Source: JAJRRS01 sp965230275
Lineage (GTDB): Bacteria > Planctomycetota > Phycisphaerae > Phycisphaerales > Phycisphaeraceae
NCBI GenBank assembly: GCA_965230275.1
Contig: CBDDKO010000002.1
Location: 1,550,001 to 1,614,000, forward strand
Reading direction: 5' to 3'
DNA length: 64,000 nucleotides
A program made the translations under genes and the position numbers. Shown in pieces: positions 41,046 through 49,661 of this stretch. The notes below the pieces were generated by a model that was not told where the DNA came from, searched no databases, and saw nothing but the letters and a program-made list of their open reading frames with translations. Within the stretch, counting starts at the first letter, position 1, and every line of letters begins with the position of its first letter.

Positions 41046-41709
41046 GCGCCACCTCCCCCCCCCCGGAAGTTGGGCTTTCTGAAGTCTGTACCGTCGCCTG
41101 CCCGCCATTGCCCGGCACGCTGCACAGGCGGTCGACCTCCTGACGCAGGGCCAGCCTCGCCCGGAACAGCCGGCTCTTGACGGTGCCCAGGGGCAGGTCC
41201 AGGGCCTGGCTGATGTCGGCGTAGTTCTGCTGCTCGATGTCCCGCAGGACCAGCACGGCCCGGAAGTCGTCGTCGAGGTTGGCCATGGCTAGTTGCAGCT
41301 TTTCAAGCATCTCACTGTCTTGGACGCGTTGGTCGGGCGTGGGTTCACTGGGATCGGCCAGCTGCTGGCGGAGGGTGGCGGCCTGGTCGTCGCTCTGGCC
41401 GGCCTGGGCAGGCTGGTCAAGGCTGACGGTACGTCTTAGACGGCGTTTACGCAGGTGTGAGATGGACTGGTTCATGGCGATACGGGTCATCCACGTCGCC
41501 AGGCCGGACTCCCCGCGGAACCGGCCGATGCCCTGGATGATCTTCAGGAGCACGTCCTGGCAGACCTCAGCGGCGTCGTCGGGGTGGCTGACCATGCGGT
41601 AGCAGACGCTGTAGAGCCGGTCCTGGTAGGCGAGGAGCAGCTCCCCGATCGCCTGCTGATCGCCCCGCCGGGCCTTGGCAAGCAGCGCTTGTTCAGCCGG
41701 GTGGGTCAT
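41038..41709 (-). CDS. ECF RNA polymerase sigma factor
   Basis: I start at ATG 41709 (MTHPAEQALLAKARRG); an upstream start at 41748 adds 13 residues that do not look conserved. Region 2 reads AIGELLLAYQDRLYSVCYRMVSHPDDAAEVCQDVLLKI... with a GESGLATWMTRIAMNQSISHLRKRR end; region 4 has FRAVLVLRDIEQQNYADISQAL and LGTVKSRLFRARLAL. The layout is an RpoE-type ECF factor. It overlaps the anti-sigma gene downstream and diverges from purB across about 220 bp, where an autoregulated promoter would be expected, although I cannot point to the AAC/CGT-type motif. Confidence 0.9.
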   Translation of the reverse strand: MTHPAEQALLAKARRGDQQAIGELLLAYQDRLYSVCYRMVSHPDDAAEVCQDVLLKIIQGIGRFRGESGLATWMTRIAMNQSISHLRKRRLRRTVSLDQPAQAGQSDDQAATLRQQLADPSEPTPDQRVQDSEMLEKLQLAMANLDDDFRAVLVLRDIEQQNYADISQALDLPLGTVKSRLFRARLALRQEVDRLCSVPGNGGQATVQTSESPTSGGGEVAHE

Positions 41710-41930
41710 GCGGAGCGGGTCCAGAAAGAGGGATGAAAACCGGGCCAATCACCGGCCGGTATACCCATGATACGGGCTACATGGCGAGGGGGTTTGGCCT
41801 GGGTGTGCCCGGCTTGAAACATGCGTGTAATATGGCTGTTTCGTACACTCAGGTCAACACACCAGGGTGTGCTCGGACGCTGCCAAGGCCTCGGCAAAAC
41901 CACTATTTACGTAACCCCCGGATCAACTCC

Positions 41931-43379
41931 ATGGACGCCGATCAACGCTATGTCTCCCCGCTCGCCAGCCGAAACGCCTCGCCGCAAATGCAGGCGGTCT
42001 GGTCGCCGAGGTTCCGGTTCAGCACCTGGCGTCGGCTTTGGCTTGCCTTAGCGGAGGCGGAGCGGGAGCTTGGGCTGGATATCAGCGAAGCGCAGGTCGA
42101 GGAGTTGCGGGCTCATATTGAAGACATCGATTACGACAAGGCGGCCGAGTACGAGAAGAAGCTGCGGCACGACGTGATGGCCCATGTACACACGCTGGGC
42201 GACGTCGCCCCGACGGCCCGGCCGATCATCCATTTGGGCGCGACCAGCCAGTTCGTCAACTGCAATACCGAGCTGATCCAGATGCGCGATGCGCTGCAGA
42301 TCGTGGCCCGGAAGCTGGCGGTGGCGATCGACCGGCTGGGCAAGTTCGCGGACCAGCACAAGCACGTCCCGACGCTGGGCTTCACCCACTTCCAGCCGGC
42401 CCAGCCCACGACCGTCGGCAAACGCGCCGCCGGATGGGCGCAGGACCTGGCGCTGGCGCTGGAAGAAGTCGAGTACCGGATCGCGTCGCTGCGCTTCCGT
42501 GGCGTGAAGGGAACGACCGGGACACAGGCGTCGTTCCTCGCGCTCTTTGGTGGCGACACACCCGAGGCGCATGACAAGGTCGAGAAGCTCGACCAACGCG
42601 TCACCGAGAAGATGGGCTGGCCCCCGGAGCGGCGTTTCTGCGTGACCGGCCAGACGTATCCGAGACTGGTAGACGGGCTGGTCGTGTCGAGCCTCGCGGC
42701 CGTTGCCAGCGCGGCACAGAAGTTTGCGACCGACGTCAGGCTGCTCGCCAACCGCAAGGAGATCGAGGAGCCGTTCGAGAAGAGCCAGATCGGCTCGTCG
42801 GCGATGGCGTACAAGCGCAACCCGATGCGTAGCGAGCGCATCTGCGGCTTGTCGCGGTTCGTCATCGGTCTGACGCAGACGCCGTTCGTCACGGCCGGGG
42901 AGCAGTGGCTTGAGCGCACGCTCGATGACTCGAGCGCGCGTAGGCTCACGCTGCCCGAGCCCTTCCTCGCGATCGACGGCGTGCTGGACTTACTTGTCAA
43001 CGTCACAAGTGGCATGGTCGTCTATGAGAAGACGATCGCTGCGAACCTGAACGCCGAACTGCCCTTCATGGCGACGGAGAACATCCTGATGGCGGCCGTG
43101 CAAGCCGGTGGGGATCGGCAAGAGCTTCACGAAGTGATCCGCACACACAGCCAGGCCGCCGCGCAGCGCGTCAAGGCCGAGGGTGCGGCGAACGACCTGC
43201 TCGACCGGTTGAAGGATGAGCCTGCGTTTAAGGATGTGGATCTGGCCGCAGCACTCGAGCCGTCACAATTCGTCGGCCGGGCTCCACATCAGGTGGACAG
43301 CTTCATCGCCGAGGTCGTCGAGCCGATCCGCAAGCGCTATGCGGAGGCGCTGAGTTATGAAGCGTCGTTGAATGTGTGA
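41931..43379 (+). CDS. purB: adenylosuccinate lyase
   Basis: The reading frame is open from 41733, but real sequence begins at ATG 41931 (MDADQRYVSPLASRNAS). 482 residues. The fumarase/aspartase-superfamily signature SSAMAYKRNPMRSE is complete, and the substrate segments LGATSQFVNCNTE and THFQPAQPTTVGKR, with the catalytic His, are present. The enzyme splits adenylosuccinate to AMP and SAICAR to AICAR in purine synthesis. Length and motifs resemble the eukaryote-like longer PurB subgroup. No obvious operon partner; a REP hairpin and the convergent nadA gene follow. Confidence 0.95.
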   Translation: MDADQRYVSPLASRNASPQMQAVWSPRFRFSTWRRLWLALAEAERELGLDISEAQVEELRAHIEDIDYDKAAEYEKKLRHDVMAHVHTLGDVAPTARPIIHLGATSQFVNCNTELIQMRDALQIVARKLAVAIDRLGKFADQHKHVPTLGFTHFQPAQPTTVGKRAAGWAQDLALALEEVEYRIASLRFRGVKGTTGTQASFLALFGGDTPEAHDKVEKLDQRVTEKMGWPPERRFCVTGQTYPRLVDGLVVSSLAAVASAAQKFATDVRLLANRKEIEEPFEKSQIGSSAMAYKRNPMRSERICGLSRFVIGLTQTPFVTAGEQWLERTLDDSSARRLTLPEPFLAIDGVLDLLVNVTSGMVVYEKTIAANLNAELPFMATENILMAAVQAGGDRQELHEVIRTHSQAAAQRVKAEGAANDLLDRLKDEPAFKDVDLAAALEPSQFVGRAPHQVDSFIAEVVEPIRKRYAEALSYEASLNV

Positions 43380-43403
43380 CTGAGCCGCGTCGCTCCCGAC
43401 GAG

Positions 43404-43430
43404 GACCGCCGTGAGGGCACGGCGGCTCGG
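43404..43430 (+). repeat. REP hairpin between purB and nadA
   Basis: Stem CCGCCGTG-AGGG-CACGGCGG with flanks GA and CTCGG. The same 27-mer is found at 51627-51653 and, inverted, at 51058-51084. About 20 bp upstream are also closely alike between this copy and 51627, so the repeat unit is roughly 48 bp. It lies between convergent genes and may also serve as a bidirectional terminator. Confidence 0.8.
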
Positions 43431-43440
43431 ACGATATTCG

Positions 43441-44631
43441 TCATACCCGTGAAGACTTCACGTCGCTGCGTCCCGCGGCGGTGATGTCGAGCATGCGCTG
43501 CAGCGCCACGGTCGCCCACTTGCGGGCTTCGGGGTGGACCTTGATCGGGTTGATCACCTTGTCTTCCGCGAGGTTGTCCAGCACCCAGAGCAGGTGCGGC
43601 ATGTCGATGCGGTACATCGTCGTGCAAAGGCACTGGCACTCGGACAGCATGCGGACGTGGACGTCGCGCTCCTTGGCTTTCTTCGCCAGGCGGTTGACCA
43701 GGTGGACCTCGGTGCCCACGGCCCAGTAAGTCCCGGGCTCGGCCTGTTCGATCGCCTGGATGATGCGCTCGGTCGAACCGGTGGAGTCGGCCTTCTGACA
43801 GACCTCGTACCGGCACTCGGGGTGGACGATCACGTGGACGTCCGGCCTTTCGGCGCGGGCCTGATCAACATGCTCGGGGCGGAAGAGCATGTGCACGGAG
43901 CAGTGCCCCTTCCAGAGGATATAGGTCGCATCAAGGAGGGTTTGCTCTTCGTTGCCGCCGAGGAACTCGGGGTCTCGCGGGTCCCAGACGCAGCAGGCTG
44001 TCGTGACGTCGGCGCCCATCTGGGCCGCGGTGTTTCGTCCGAGGTGCTGATCGGGGAGGAACAGGATCTTGATCTGCTCGCCATCCTGCAGCGGTGTGTC
44101 ACCGCCGGCCAGCGCCCACTCATAGACGTGGTCGCAGTTGCTGGACGTGCAGACCGCCCCGCCGTGCTCGCCGCAGAAGGCCTTGATCGCGGCGGTGGAG
44201 TTCATGTAGCAGATCGGGATGATGCGGACCTTCTTGTCGTGACGGGCATAGAGGTCTTCGAGTTGTTCCCAGGCGTCGACGGTCTGCTCGTAGTCGGCCA
44301 TGTCGGCCATGGAGCAGCCGGCGCCGAGGTCCGGGAGGATGACCTGGACGTCTTCATCGGTCAGGATGTCGGCGGTCTCGGCCATGAAGTGGACGCCGGC
44401 GAAGATGACGAACTTCGCGCCGGTCTTCTTGACGCTCTCGGCGGCGAGCTGGCTGAGCTTGAAGCTGTCGCCGGTGAAGTCGGCGAAGCGGATCACGTCA
44501 TCCTGCTGGTAATGGTGGCCGAGGATGACCAGGTCGCTGTGCATCTCGGCGCGGCGCGCTGCGATCGCCTGGGCGAGTTGGTCGTCGGTCATCTCGCTAT
44601 AGGCATCGGGGATCGGCGGCTGCCAGAGCAT
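43441..44631 (-). CDS. nadA: quinolinate synthase
   Basis: 396 residues. NadA condenses iminoaspartate (from NadB) with dihydroxyacetone phosphate to quinolinate in NAD synthesis and carries a [4Fe-4S] cluster. The three cluster cysteines are visible in LPDLGAGCSMAD, VIVHPECRYEV and LSECQCLCTTMYR, although the last segment has three Cys so the ligand is ambiguous. VILGHHYQQDDVIRFADFTGDSFKLS marks the substrate-binding first repeat; it is given here as HHYQQDDVIRFAD. No nadB or nadC is adjacent. Convergent with purB across the REP hairpin. Confidence 0.95.
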   Translation of the reverse strand: MLWQPPIPDAYSEMTDDQLAQAIAARRAEMHSDLVILGHHYQQDDVIRFADFTGDSFKLSQLAAESVKKTGAKFVIFAGVHFMAETADILTDEDVQVILPDLGAGCSMADMADYEQTVDAWEQLEDLYARHDKKVRIIPICYMNSTAAIKAFCGEHGGAVCTSSNCDHVYEWALAGGDTPLQDGEQIKILFLPDQHLGRNTAAQMGADVTTACCVWDPRDPEFLGGNEEQTLLDATYILWKGHCSVHMLFRPEHVDQARAERPDVHVIVHPECRYEVCQKADSTGSTERIIQAIEQAEPGTYWAVGTEVHLVNRLAKKAKERDVHVRMLSECQCLCTTMYRIDMPHLLWVLDNLAEDKVINPIKVHPEARKWATVALQRMLDITAAGRSDVKSSRV

Positions 44632-44716
44632 GGTGGTTTCCTTTGGGGCACTTAATGTTCTAATAGGGAATTATAGGCGGATTTGAGGGTTGGGGTGTTG
44701 CGGAGGATGGCAAGGT

Positions 44717-44773
44717 GACAGGGTGACAAGGTGACGGGGTGTAGTTGTCACCCGGTCACCTTGTCACCCTGTC
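44717..44773. repeat. large near-perfect inverted repeat
   Basis: A 25-base arm at 44717-44741 pairs with 44749-44773 with a single mismatch, around the loop TAGTTGT. The arms contain three GGTGAC-type units (GACAGGGTGACAAGGTGAC). It lies between the start of nadA and the end of the ABC permease gene, 15 bp past the permease stop, so it may be its terminator or a small mobile palindrome. Confidence 0.8.
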
Positions 44774-44788
44774 TCCCAGTCTCCACCG

Positions 44789-46675
44789 TCAGCCTGTCCC
44801 GCTGAGCCGGCGGACGGTGTGGTCGAAGCCCTTGACCATGGACCCGAGCATCGCCCAGACGAAGCCTGCGTAGACCGCGGTGCAGATCAGCGACGCGACC
44901 ACCAAAGACACGCGACCGGCGATAGGCTCCTCGATGAAGCCGGCGATGGTTTCCCAGGGATTGACGATCATCAACAGATTCGTCGCGGGGCTCAGGCTGT
45001 TCACGACGGGCCCGACAAACGCGATGTTGCTTGCCGCGCTTAGGCCGCAGAGCCCCATGACCAGCGATGCGCCACCGATGATCGCGACCGACGGCACGAC
45101 CGCACCCAGCACGCCCTTGGCGCGGATCGAAAAATACATCCCGATCATCACACACACCGCGATGAACGGCACGAGCATCAACGCAAACAGCACCGACGCC
45201 TCGGGCAGCATCAGCATCGGGTGACGCACGGCTGTCGAACCCGAGTAGGTCACCGTCGCGACGCGCACGGTCGCCTGCTCCCAGCCCATCGACTTGCCGA
45301 TCAGGGCGTAGATACTGACGATCAACACCGTCAGGATCGGCGCAGCCAGCAGCAGCGACAAGAAGCTGACCAGCCCGCGCAGCTTGCCCCAGATGTATTG
45401 GCGCGGCGTGGTCGGGGTGGTGAGCAGCAGGTCGAGCGTGCCGTCCTCGCGCTCCCGGCTGACACACCCGGCGCTCATGTACAGCGCGACCAGCGTGATG
45501 ATCGCCACTTCGATCAGCAGCACGGAGAAGAGCGCCTGCTGGAACACCTCGGCCGAGCTCGCGCCCGGGAGCTTGGGGAGCATGTCGATGTGGTGCAGGA
45601 AGATCAGCGTGACGCCCAGCAACAGGCCGATGACGGTGAACCCGGCGCGGGCAAAGAAAGCTGCGACCCCCCTACCGCGTGTGGCGGCTTCGCGCCAGGC
45701 GATCGGGTTGACCCAGACCTCTCGCGCCGGCCGACGACGCTCGCCGCCAGTCTCGACCGGCAGGCGCAGCTGTTCCTTGAGCCAACGGATGAAGATCCAT
45801 TCGCCCTGCCCGATGCGTCTGAGGAAAATGGCACAGAACACGATCTGTATGAGGCTGACGACGCCGCAGATCGTCACGAAGGCGGCGAACGGTTTGCCGA
45901 GATAGAAGCGCACCCAACCGGCGGCGTCGGCGAGCGTTTCCGGGGCAGGCGGGCGGTAGTTCGCGCTGTTCAGCGAGGCTTCCAGGACCAGCAGCGGGTG
46001 CAGCCCGGTGAGCCAGGTGGTTGTTTTGGGAGGGCCCAGCCGGCGGAGCAGGCCGACGTCCACAAGATACGCCCCGATCAGGTACGCGGCGATCACGATG
46101 ACGAAGGTGAATACCGCTTTGCGCCCCCCCGCCCGGAAGACAGACATCGACACCGCGACCGTCCCGACGACCATTGCTGTGAATGCCGCCACGGAGAAAC
46201 TGACGACGACCGACCACGCCGGCACGCCGCCGAAGATCAGCAGCACCGCGTACAACGGCAAGCCACCGAGCAATAGCGCGAGGATGAAAAACAGACGGCC
46301 GAACAACGAGCCCAGCACGATCTGCAGGTTCGATAGCGGAGTGGTCAGCAGGATGTTGTAGGTCTGGCCGGCCCGTTCCTGCCCGATCGCGCCTGCCATG
46401 AATAGCGGCGACAACAGACACACCAGCACGACCTGCCCGTAGCTGATGATCGCGAAGACCCACGTCCCGCTCTTGGCAAGGTCCGTCAGGCTCATCTCCC
46501 CGCCCATGCCGCTGCCCGGCCGCAATAGCCCGATCAGCATCAGCAGCACCAGCGCCCCGAGATAGCCCATGCGCACCCACAGGTGCTGGGCTCGTTGCGA
46601 GCCGCCCTGAACGATCCGGACCACCATCGGGTTCCCCGGGATCAGATGCCATAGCCACTGGTACACCGCACGCAT
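44789..46675 (-). CDS. ABC-2 type transporter permease, large
   Basis: 628 residues with about twelve hydrophobic segments in two halves; for example LGALVLLMLIGLL near 40, VLVCLLSPLFMAGAIGQER near 80 and a second half beginning near 350 (FFARAGFTVIGLLLG). EREDGTLDLLLTTPTTPRQY and ERAGQTYNILLTTPLSNLQI are the repeated ABC-2 coupling-type motifs (TLDLLLTTP), which suggest an internal duplication so that one chain forms a full membrane unit. No ATPase gene is in its direction; the LptB-like ATPase is divergent, with about 160 bp between them. Substrate unknown. Confidence 0.8.
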   Translation of the reverse strand: MRAVYQWLWHLIPGNPMVVRIVQGGSQRAQHLWVRMGYLGALVLLMLIGLLRPGSGMGGEMSLTDLAKSGTWVFAIISYGQVVLVCLLSPLFMAGAIGQERAGQTYNILLTTPLSNLQIVLGSLFGRLFFILALLLGGLPLYAVLLIFGGVPAWSVVVSFSVAAFTAMVVGTVAVSMSVFRAGGRKAVFTFVIVIAAYLIGAYLVDVGLLRRLGPPKTTTWLTGLHPLLVLEASLNSANYRPPAPETLADAAGWVRFYLGKPFAAFVTICGVVSLIQIVFCAIFLRRIGQGEWIFIRWLKEQLRLPVETGGERRRPAREVWVNPIAWREAATRGRGVAAFFARAGFTVIGLLLGVTLIFLHHIDMLPKLPGASSAEVFQQALFSVLLIEVAIITLVALYMSAGCVSREREDGTLDLLLTTPTTPRQYIWGKLRGLVSFLSLLLAAPILTVLIVSIYALIGKSMGWEQATVRVATVTYSGSTAVRHPMLMLPEASVLFALMLVPFIAVCVMIGMYFSIRAKGVLGAVVPSVAIIGGASLVMGLCGLSAASNIAFVGPVVNSLSPATNLLMIVNPWETIAGFIEEPIAGRVSLVVASLICTAVYAGFVWAMLGSMVKGFDHTVRRLSGTG

Positions 46676-46838
46676 GTCTACATCATACCACCAGCCCGAG
46701 ATCGAAGCCCGGGATTCTGGTATGCCCGCGTGCTAACCCCACGCTTCCGCGTGGGGCTGGGGGTGAGGGGTTCTGACGGGTGATCTCAGACGGCGGCGCA
46801 TGTGCCCCTGTCCCCGATCCGCGTTATCCTAGGGGTCT

Positions 46839-47576
46839 GTGTTTATCCTCAAAGCGAATAATCTGTTTAAAAGCTACAGCGGCCGGACCGTGGTCAACGA
46901 TGTGTCCTACCACGTCTCGGAGGGCGAGATCGTGGGTTTACTCGGCCGAAACGGCGCGGGCAAGACCACCAGCTTCCGCATGACCATCGGCATGATCAGC
47001 CCCGACAAGGGCGAGGTGATCTTCAACGGCCAGGACGTCTCAAAGCTCCCGATGTATCAGCGGGCCCAACGCGGGCTGGGCTACCTCTCCCAGGAGCCGA
47101 GCATCTTCCAGCGGCTCACCGTCGAACAGAACCTGATGGCCATCCTCGAGACGCGCCGGCTGAGCAAGGCCGATCGCAAGAAGCGGGCCGAGGAATTGAT
47201 GGCCCAGTTCGACCTGACCAAGATCCGCCGGCAACACGCACGCCTCTGCTCCGGCGGTGAGAAACGCAAGCTCGAAATCGCCCGCGCCCTGATTACCGAC
47301 CCGACGCTGGTCCTACTGGACGAGCCGTTCTCCGGCGTGGACCCGGTCGCTGTGGAGGAGCTACAAGTCGAAATCCGCCGGCTGCGAGAAGCGGGCATCT
47401 CCGTGCTGGTCACCGATCACAATGTTCAGCGCACGCTCGAGATCGTCGACCGGGCGTATGTCATCTTCGAGGGCAAGGTCTTCGCGGAGGGTACGCCGAA
47501 GGACCTGATCAACAACGAGCAGGTCCGCAAGCTCTACCTCGGCTCGATGTTCAAGGGTGATGAGTTTGATAACTAG
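46839..47576 (+). CDS. lptB: ABC transporter ATPase, LptB-like
   Basis: 245 residues starting at a GTG. Walker A GRNGAGKTT, Q-loop YLSQEPSIF, signature CSGGEKRKLEIARAL, Walker B LVLLDEPFSGVDP and H-loop VTDHN are all present. SQEPSIFQRLTVEQNLMAILE and NVQRTLEIVDRAYVIFEGKVFAEGTP (the DHNVQRTL turn) point to LptB, the ATPase of the lipopolysaccharide-export bridge, over other small ABC ATPases. No lptA/C/F/G neighbours are visible. A partnership with the divergent ABC-2 permease is possible but not shown by coupling. Confidence 0.82.
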   Translation: MFILKANNLFKSYSGRTVVNDVSYHVSEGEIVGLLGRNGAGKTTSFRMTIGMISPDKGEVIFNGQDVSKLPMYQRAQRGLGYLSQEPSIFQRLTVEQNLMAILETRRLSKADRKKRAEELMAQFDLTKIRRQHARLCSGGEKRKLEIARALITDPTLVLLDEPFSGVDPVAVEELQVEIRRLREAGISVLVTDHNVQRTLEIVDRAYVIFEGKVFAEGTPKDLINNEQVRKLYLGSMFKGDEFDN

Positions 47577-47660
47577 GGTCTGGGGTCTAGGGACTAGGGA
47601 CTGGCAAGCATCTGAATTGGTTGTCAGCGACGGAAATAGCTTTTAAGTACTAACTATCCA

Positions 47661-48050
47661 ATGGCCACTAAATTCCACAAACTGCCCATGATGTGGCAAT
47701 TAGCTGTGCTGATATCACTAACCGAGATCACCATCTGTTCCATATTCGTTGTTATTGCTTTGATCAAGACCGAGTTCACCATCTTACCTGGAGCATTATT
47801 GCGTCTTGTTATCATGGCGACTGTCTGTTTCTATCTGCTGCGTGCAAATCGTGCCGCCGCTAGTGCAGGGCTTGGAATGTCGGTTTTAACCCTGATGGTG
47901 ATACTGCCAGTATGGATGATCAATTGCAACCAGAAAGGTCTCAATATTGCCACTGGTGTGCTTCTGCCAATTCTAGTATTGATCTATGTCGGCATTGCTG
48001 TGGTGTATACCAGGTGTGCCATGGACGGAACAAGACTACGTAGAATTTAA
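47661..48050 (+). CDS. small four-helix membrane protein
   Basis: 129 residues with four hydrophobic helices (about 10-34, 38-57, 68-84 and 94-115) and little else. Its base composition is AT-richer than the genes on both sides. The stop is four bases before the pseudouridine synthase start, so co-transcription is plausible. No family recognised. Confidence 0.55.
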   Translation: MATKFHKLPMMWQLAVLISLTEITICSIFVVIALIKTEFTILPGALLRLVIMATVCFYLLRANRAAASAGLGMSVLTLMVILPVWMINCNQKGLNIATGVLLPILVLIYVGIAVVYTRCAMDGTRLRRI

Positions 48051-48053
48051 GTA

Positions 48054-48920
48054 ATGACCTCGAAACGATCACCTCGATTACGTAAGCAGACCCACACTGA
48101 GCCCGCGCCAGACAAGGGGGTGCGTCTGCACAAGGCGATGGCGGAGGCCGGGGTTGCGTCGCGGCGTGAGTGTGAAAGCCTGATCGAGCAGGGACGGGTG
48201 AAGGTCAACGGCGAGGTCGTGAAGAAGCTGCCGTCATGGGTCGATCCCGAAACGGACAAGATCAGCGTCGACGGTGAGCCGGTGCGACGGAAGCGCCAGT
48301 CGAAGCGCGCCGATGCCAAGACGTACATCATGGTCAACAAGCCCAAGCGGGTGATCAGCACGAACGACGACCCCGAGGGGCGCAAGCGTGTGATCGACCT
48401 GGTTGATTTGCCGGTCGCGGCGCGGCTGTACCCGGTCGGCCGACTGGATTCAGATTCCACCGGGCTGATCCTCCTGACCAACGACGGCGACCTGACGCAC
48501 CGGCTGACTCACCCCAGCTTTGAAGTAACCAAGTGCTACCACGTCACGGTGCAGGGCCGGCTGACCAATGAAGACGCCGAGAAGTTGCGTAAGGGCATGC
48601 TGCTGGCGCACAAGGGCAAGCCCGGCGGCGAGGGGGCGAACGTGCGCATGGCGGCGGCGGCCCAGGTCAAGATCCTCGGCCACGAAACCGACCGCACGCG
48701 CGGCGACCGCACGAAACTCAGCATCACCCTCAAGGAAGGCCAGAACCGCGAGGTCCGCCGGATCCTCGCGCGGCTGGGGCACAAGGTCCGTTCGCTGCAC
48801 CGTATCGCGATCGGGAAGCTCAAGCTCAAGGGCGTGGCCGTCGGGGAGTGGCGGATGCTGAGCAAGACCGAAGTGCATATGCTTTATAAGGCGGCGGGCA
48901 TGAAGCCCGGCAACAGGTAG
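48054..48920 (+). CDS. RluB/RsuA-family 23S/16S rRNA pseudouridine synthase
   Basis: 288 residues. An S4 RNA-binding domain (VRLHKAMAEAGVASRRECES, ...GRVKVNGEVV) precedes the catalytic domain with PVGRLDSDSTGLILLTNDG, where the Asp of RLD is the nucleophile, and LTHPSFEVTKCYHV. A C-terminal VRRILARLGHKVRSLHRIAIGKLKL matches the family's binding end. The Lys-rich N-terminal 20 residues and an insertion with GKPGGEGANVRM are small additions. RluB (23S U2605) is more likely than RsuA or RluE because the S4 domain is complete, but the choice is not certain. The gene is followed within 12 bp by pdxH. Confidence 0.9.
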   Translation: MTSKRSPRLRKQTHTEPAPDKGVRLHKAMAEAGVASRRECESLIEQGRVKVNGEVVKKLPSWVDPETDKISVDGEPVRRKRQSKRADAKTYIMVNKPKRVISTNDDPEGRKRVIDLVDLPVAARLYPVGRLDSDSTGLILLTNDGDLTHRLTHPSFEVTKCYHVTVQGRLTNEDAEKLRKGMLLAHKGKPGGEGANVRMAAAAQVKILGHETDRTRGDRTKLSITLKEGQNREVRRILARLGHKVRSLHRIAIGKLKLKGVAVGEWRMLSKTEVHMLYKAAGMKPGNR

Positions 48921-48932
48921 CGAGGCCGCATC

Positions 48933-49574
48933 ATGTCGATCGATGCCATCCGAGAAAATTACGACTACCCCCCACTCACCGAGCGTGAGGTGCATGCCGA
49001 CCCGATCGAGCAGTTCCGCCTCTGGTTCGACGAGGCGTGGCGCTCCGATGCGCGTCAGCCCAACGCGATGACGCTCGCAACCTGTAGCAAAGAGGGCATC
49101 CCCTCGGCCAGGGTCGTGCTGCTCAAGGGCTTCGATCGTGAAGGCTTCGTCTTCTACACCAACTACCAGAGCGCCAAGGCCGACGACCTGGACGCCAACC
49201 CGAACGCTTCATTGGTGTTCTACTGGACGCAGCTGGCGCGCACCGTGCGGATCAACGGCACGGTCAGCAAGGTCAGCCGGGAGGACACCGACGCCTACTT
49301 CATGTCCCGGCCGCGCGACAGCCAGCTGGGGGCGTGGGCGTCTGACCAGAGCCAGGTGATTGATAGCCGTGAGGCGCTGTACGAGCGGTTCGAGCATTAC
49401 AAGGCCAAGTTCCAAGGCCGGGACATCCCCACGCCGCCGTGCTGGGGCGGTTACGTTGTCAGGCCGACGGCGATCGAGTTTTGGCAGGGCCAGGCGAACC
49501 GGCTGCACGACCGGCTGCGCTACCAACTCAAAGACGACGGCCGGACCTGGACGCTTGAGCGCCAGGCTCCCTGA
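48933..49574 (+). CDS. pdxH: pyridoxamine 5'-phosphate oxidase
   Basis: 213 residues, full length. FMN and substrate motifs are RVVLLKGFDREGFVFYTNYQSAKADDL, written here as RVVLLKG and FYTNYQSAKA, then LVFYWTQLARTVRINGTV and the C-terminal FWQGQANRLHDRLRY, with the family's Arg-Leu-His-Asp-Arg near the end. It oxidises pyridoxamine or pyridoxine 5'-phosphate to PLP using O2. The final residues LERQAP vary from the usual RL.P ending. It may share a transcript with the pseudouridine synthase (12 bp gap). PLP is also the cofactor of the aminotransferase in the nearby pyrimidine cluster. Confidence 0.95.
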   Translation: MSIDAIRENYDYPPLTEREVHADPIEQFRLWFDEAWRSDARQPNAMTLATCSKEGIPSARVVLLKGFDREGFVFYTNYQSAKADDLDANPNASLVFYWTQLARTVRINGTVSKVSREDTDAYFMSRPRDSQLGAWASDQSQVIDSREALYERFEHYKAKFQGRDIPTPPCWGGYVVRPTAIEFWQGQANRLHDRLRYQLKDDGRTWTLERQAP

Positions 49575-49661
49575 TTGATTCAGATTTGGTACTTGCAACC
49601 GGCTACACATCCATCGACAATCGAGCGTAAGTAAACCAACCGATCGGAAAGGGTGCGCGTC

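Noticed and set aside
43534..44655. 373-codon plus-strand frame opposite nadA
   Set aside because: Antisense shadow of nadA; no recognisable domain, no ribosome-binding site.
45221..46276. 351-codon plus-strand frame opposite the ABC permease
   Set aside because: Shadow frame; its Gln/Asp/Arg-rich sequence is what antisense of a membrane protein gives.
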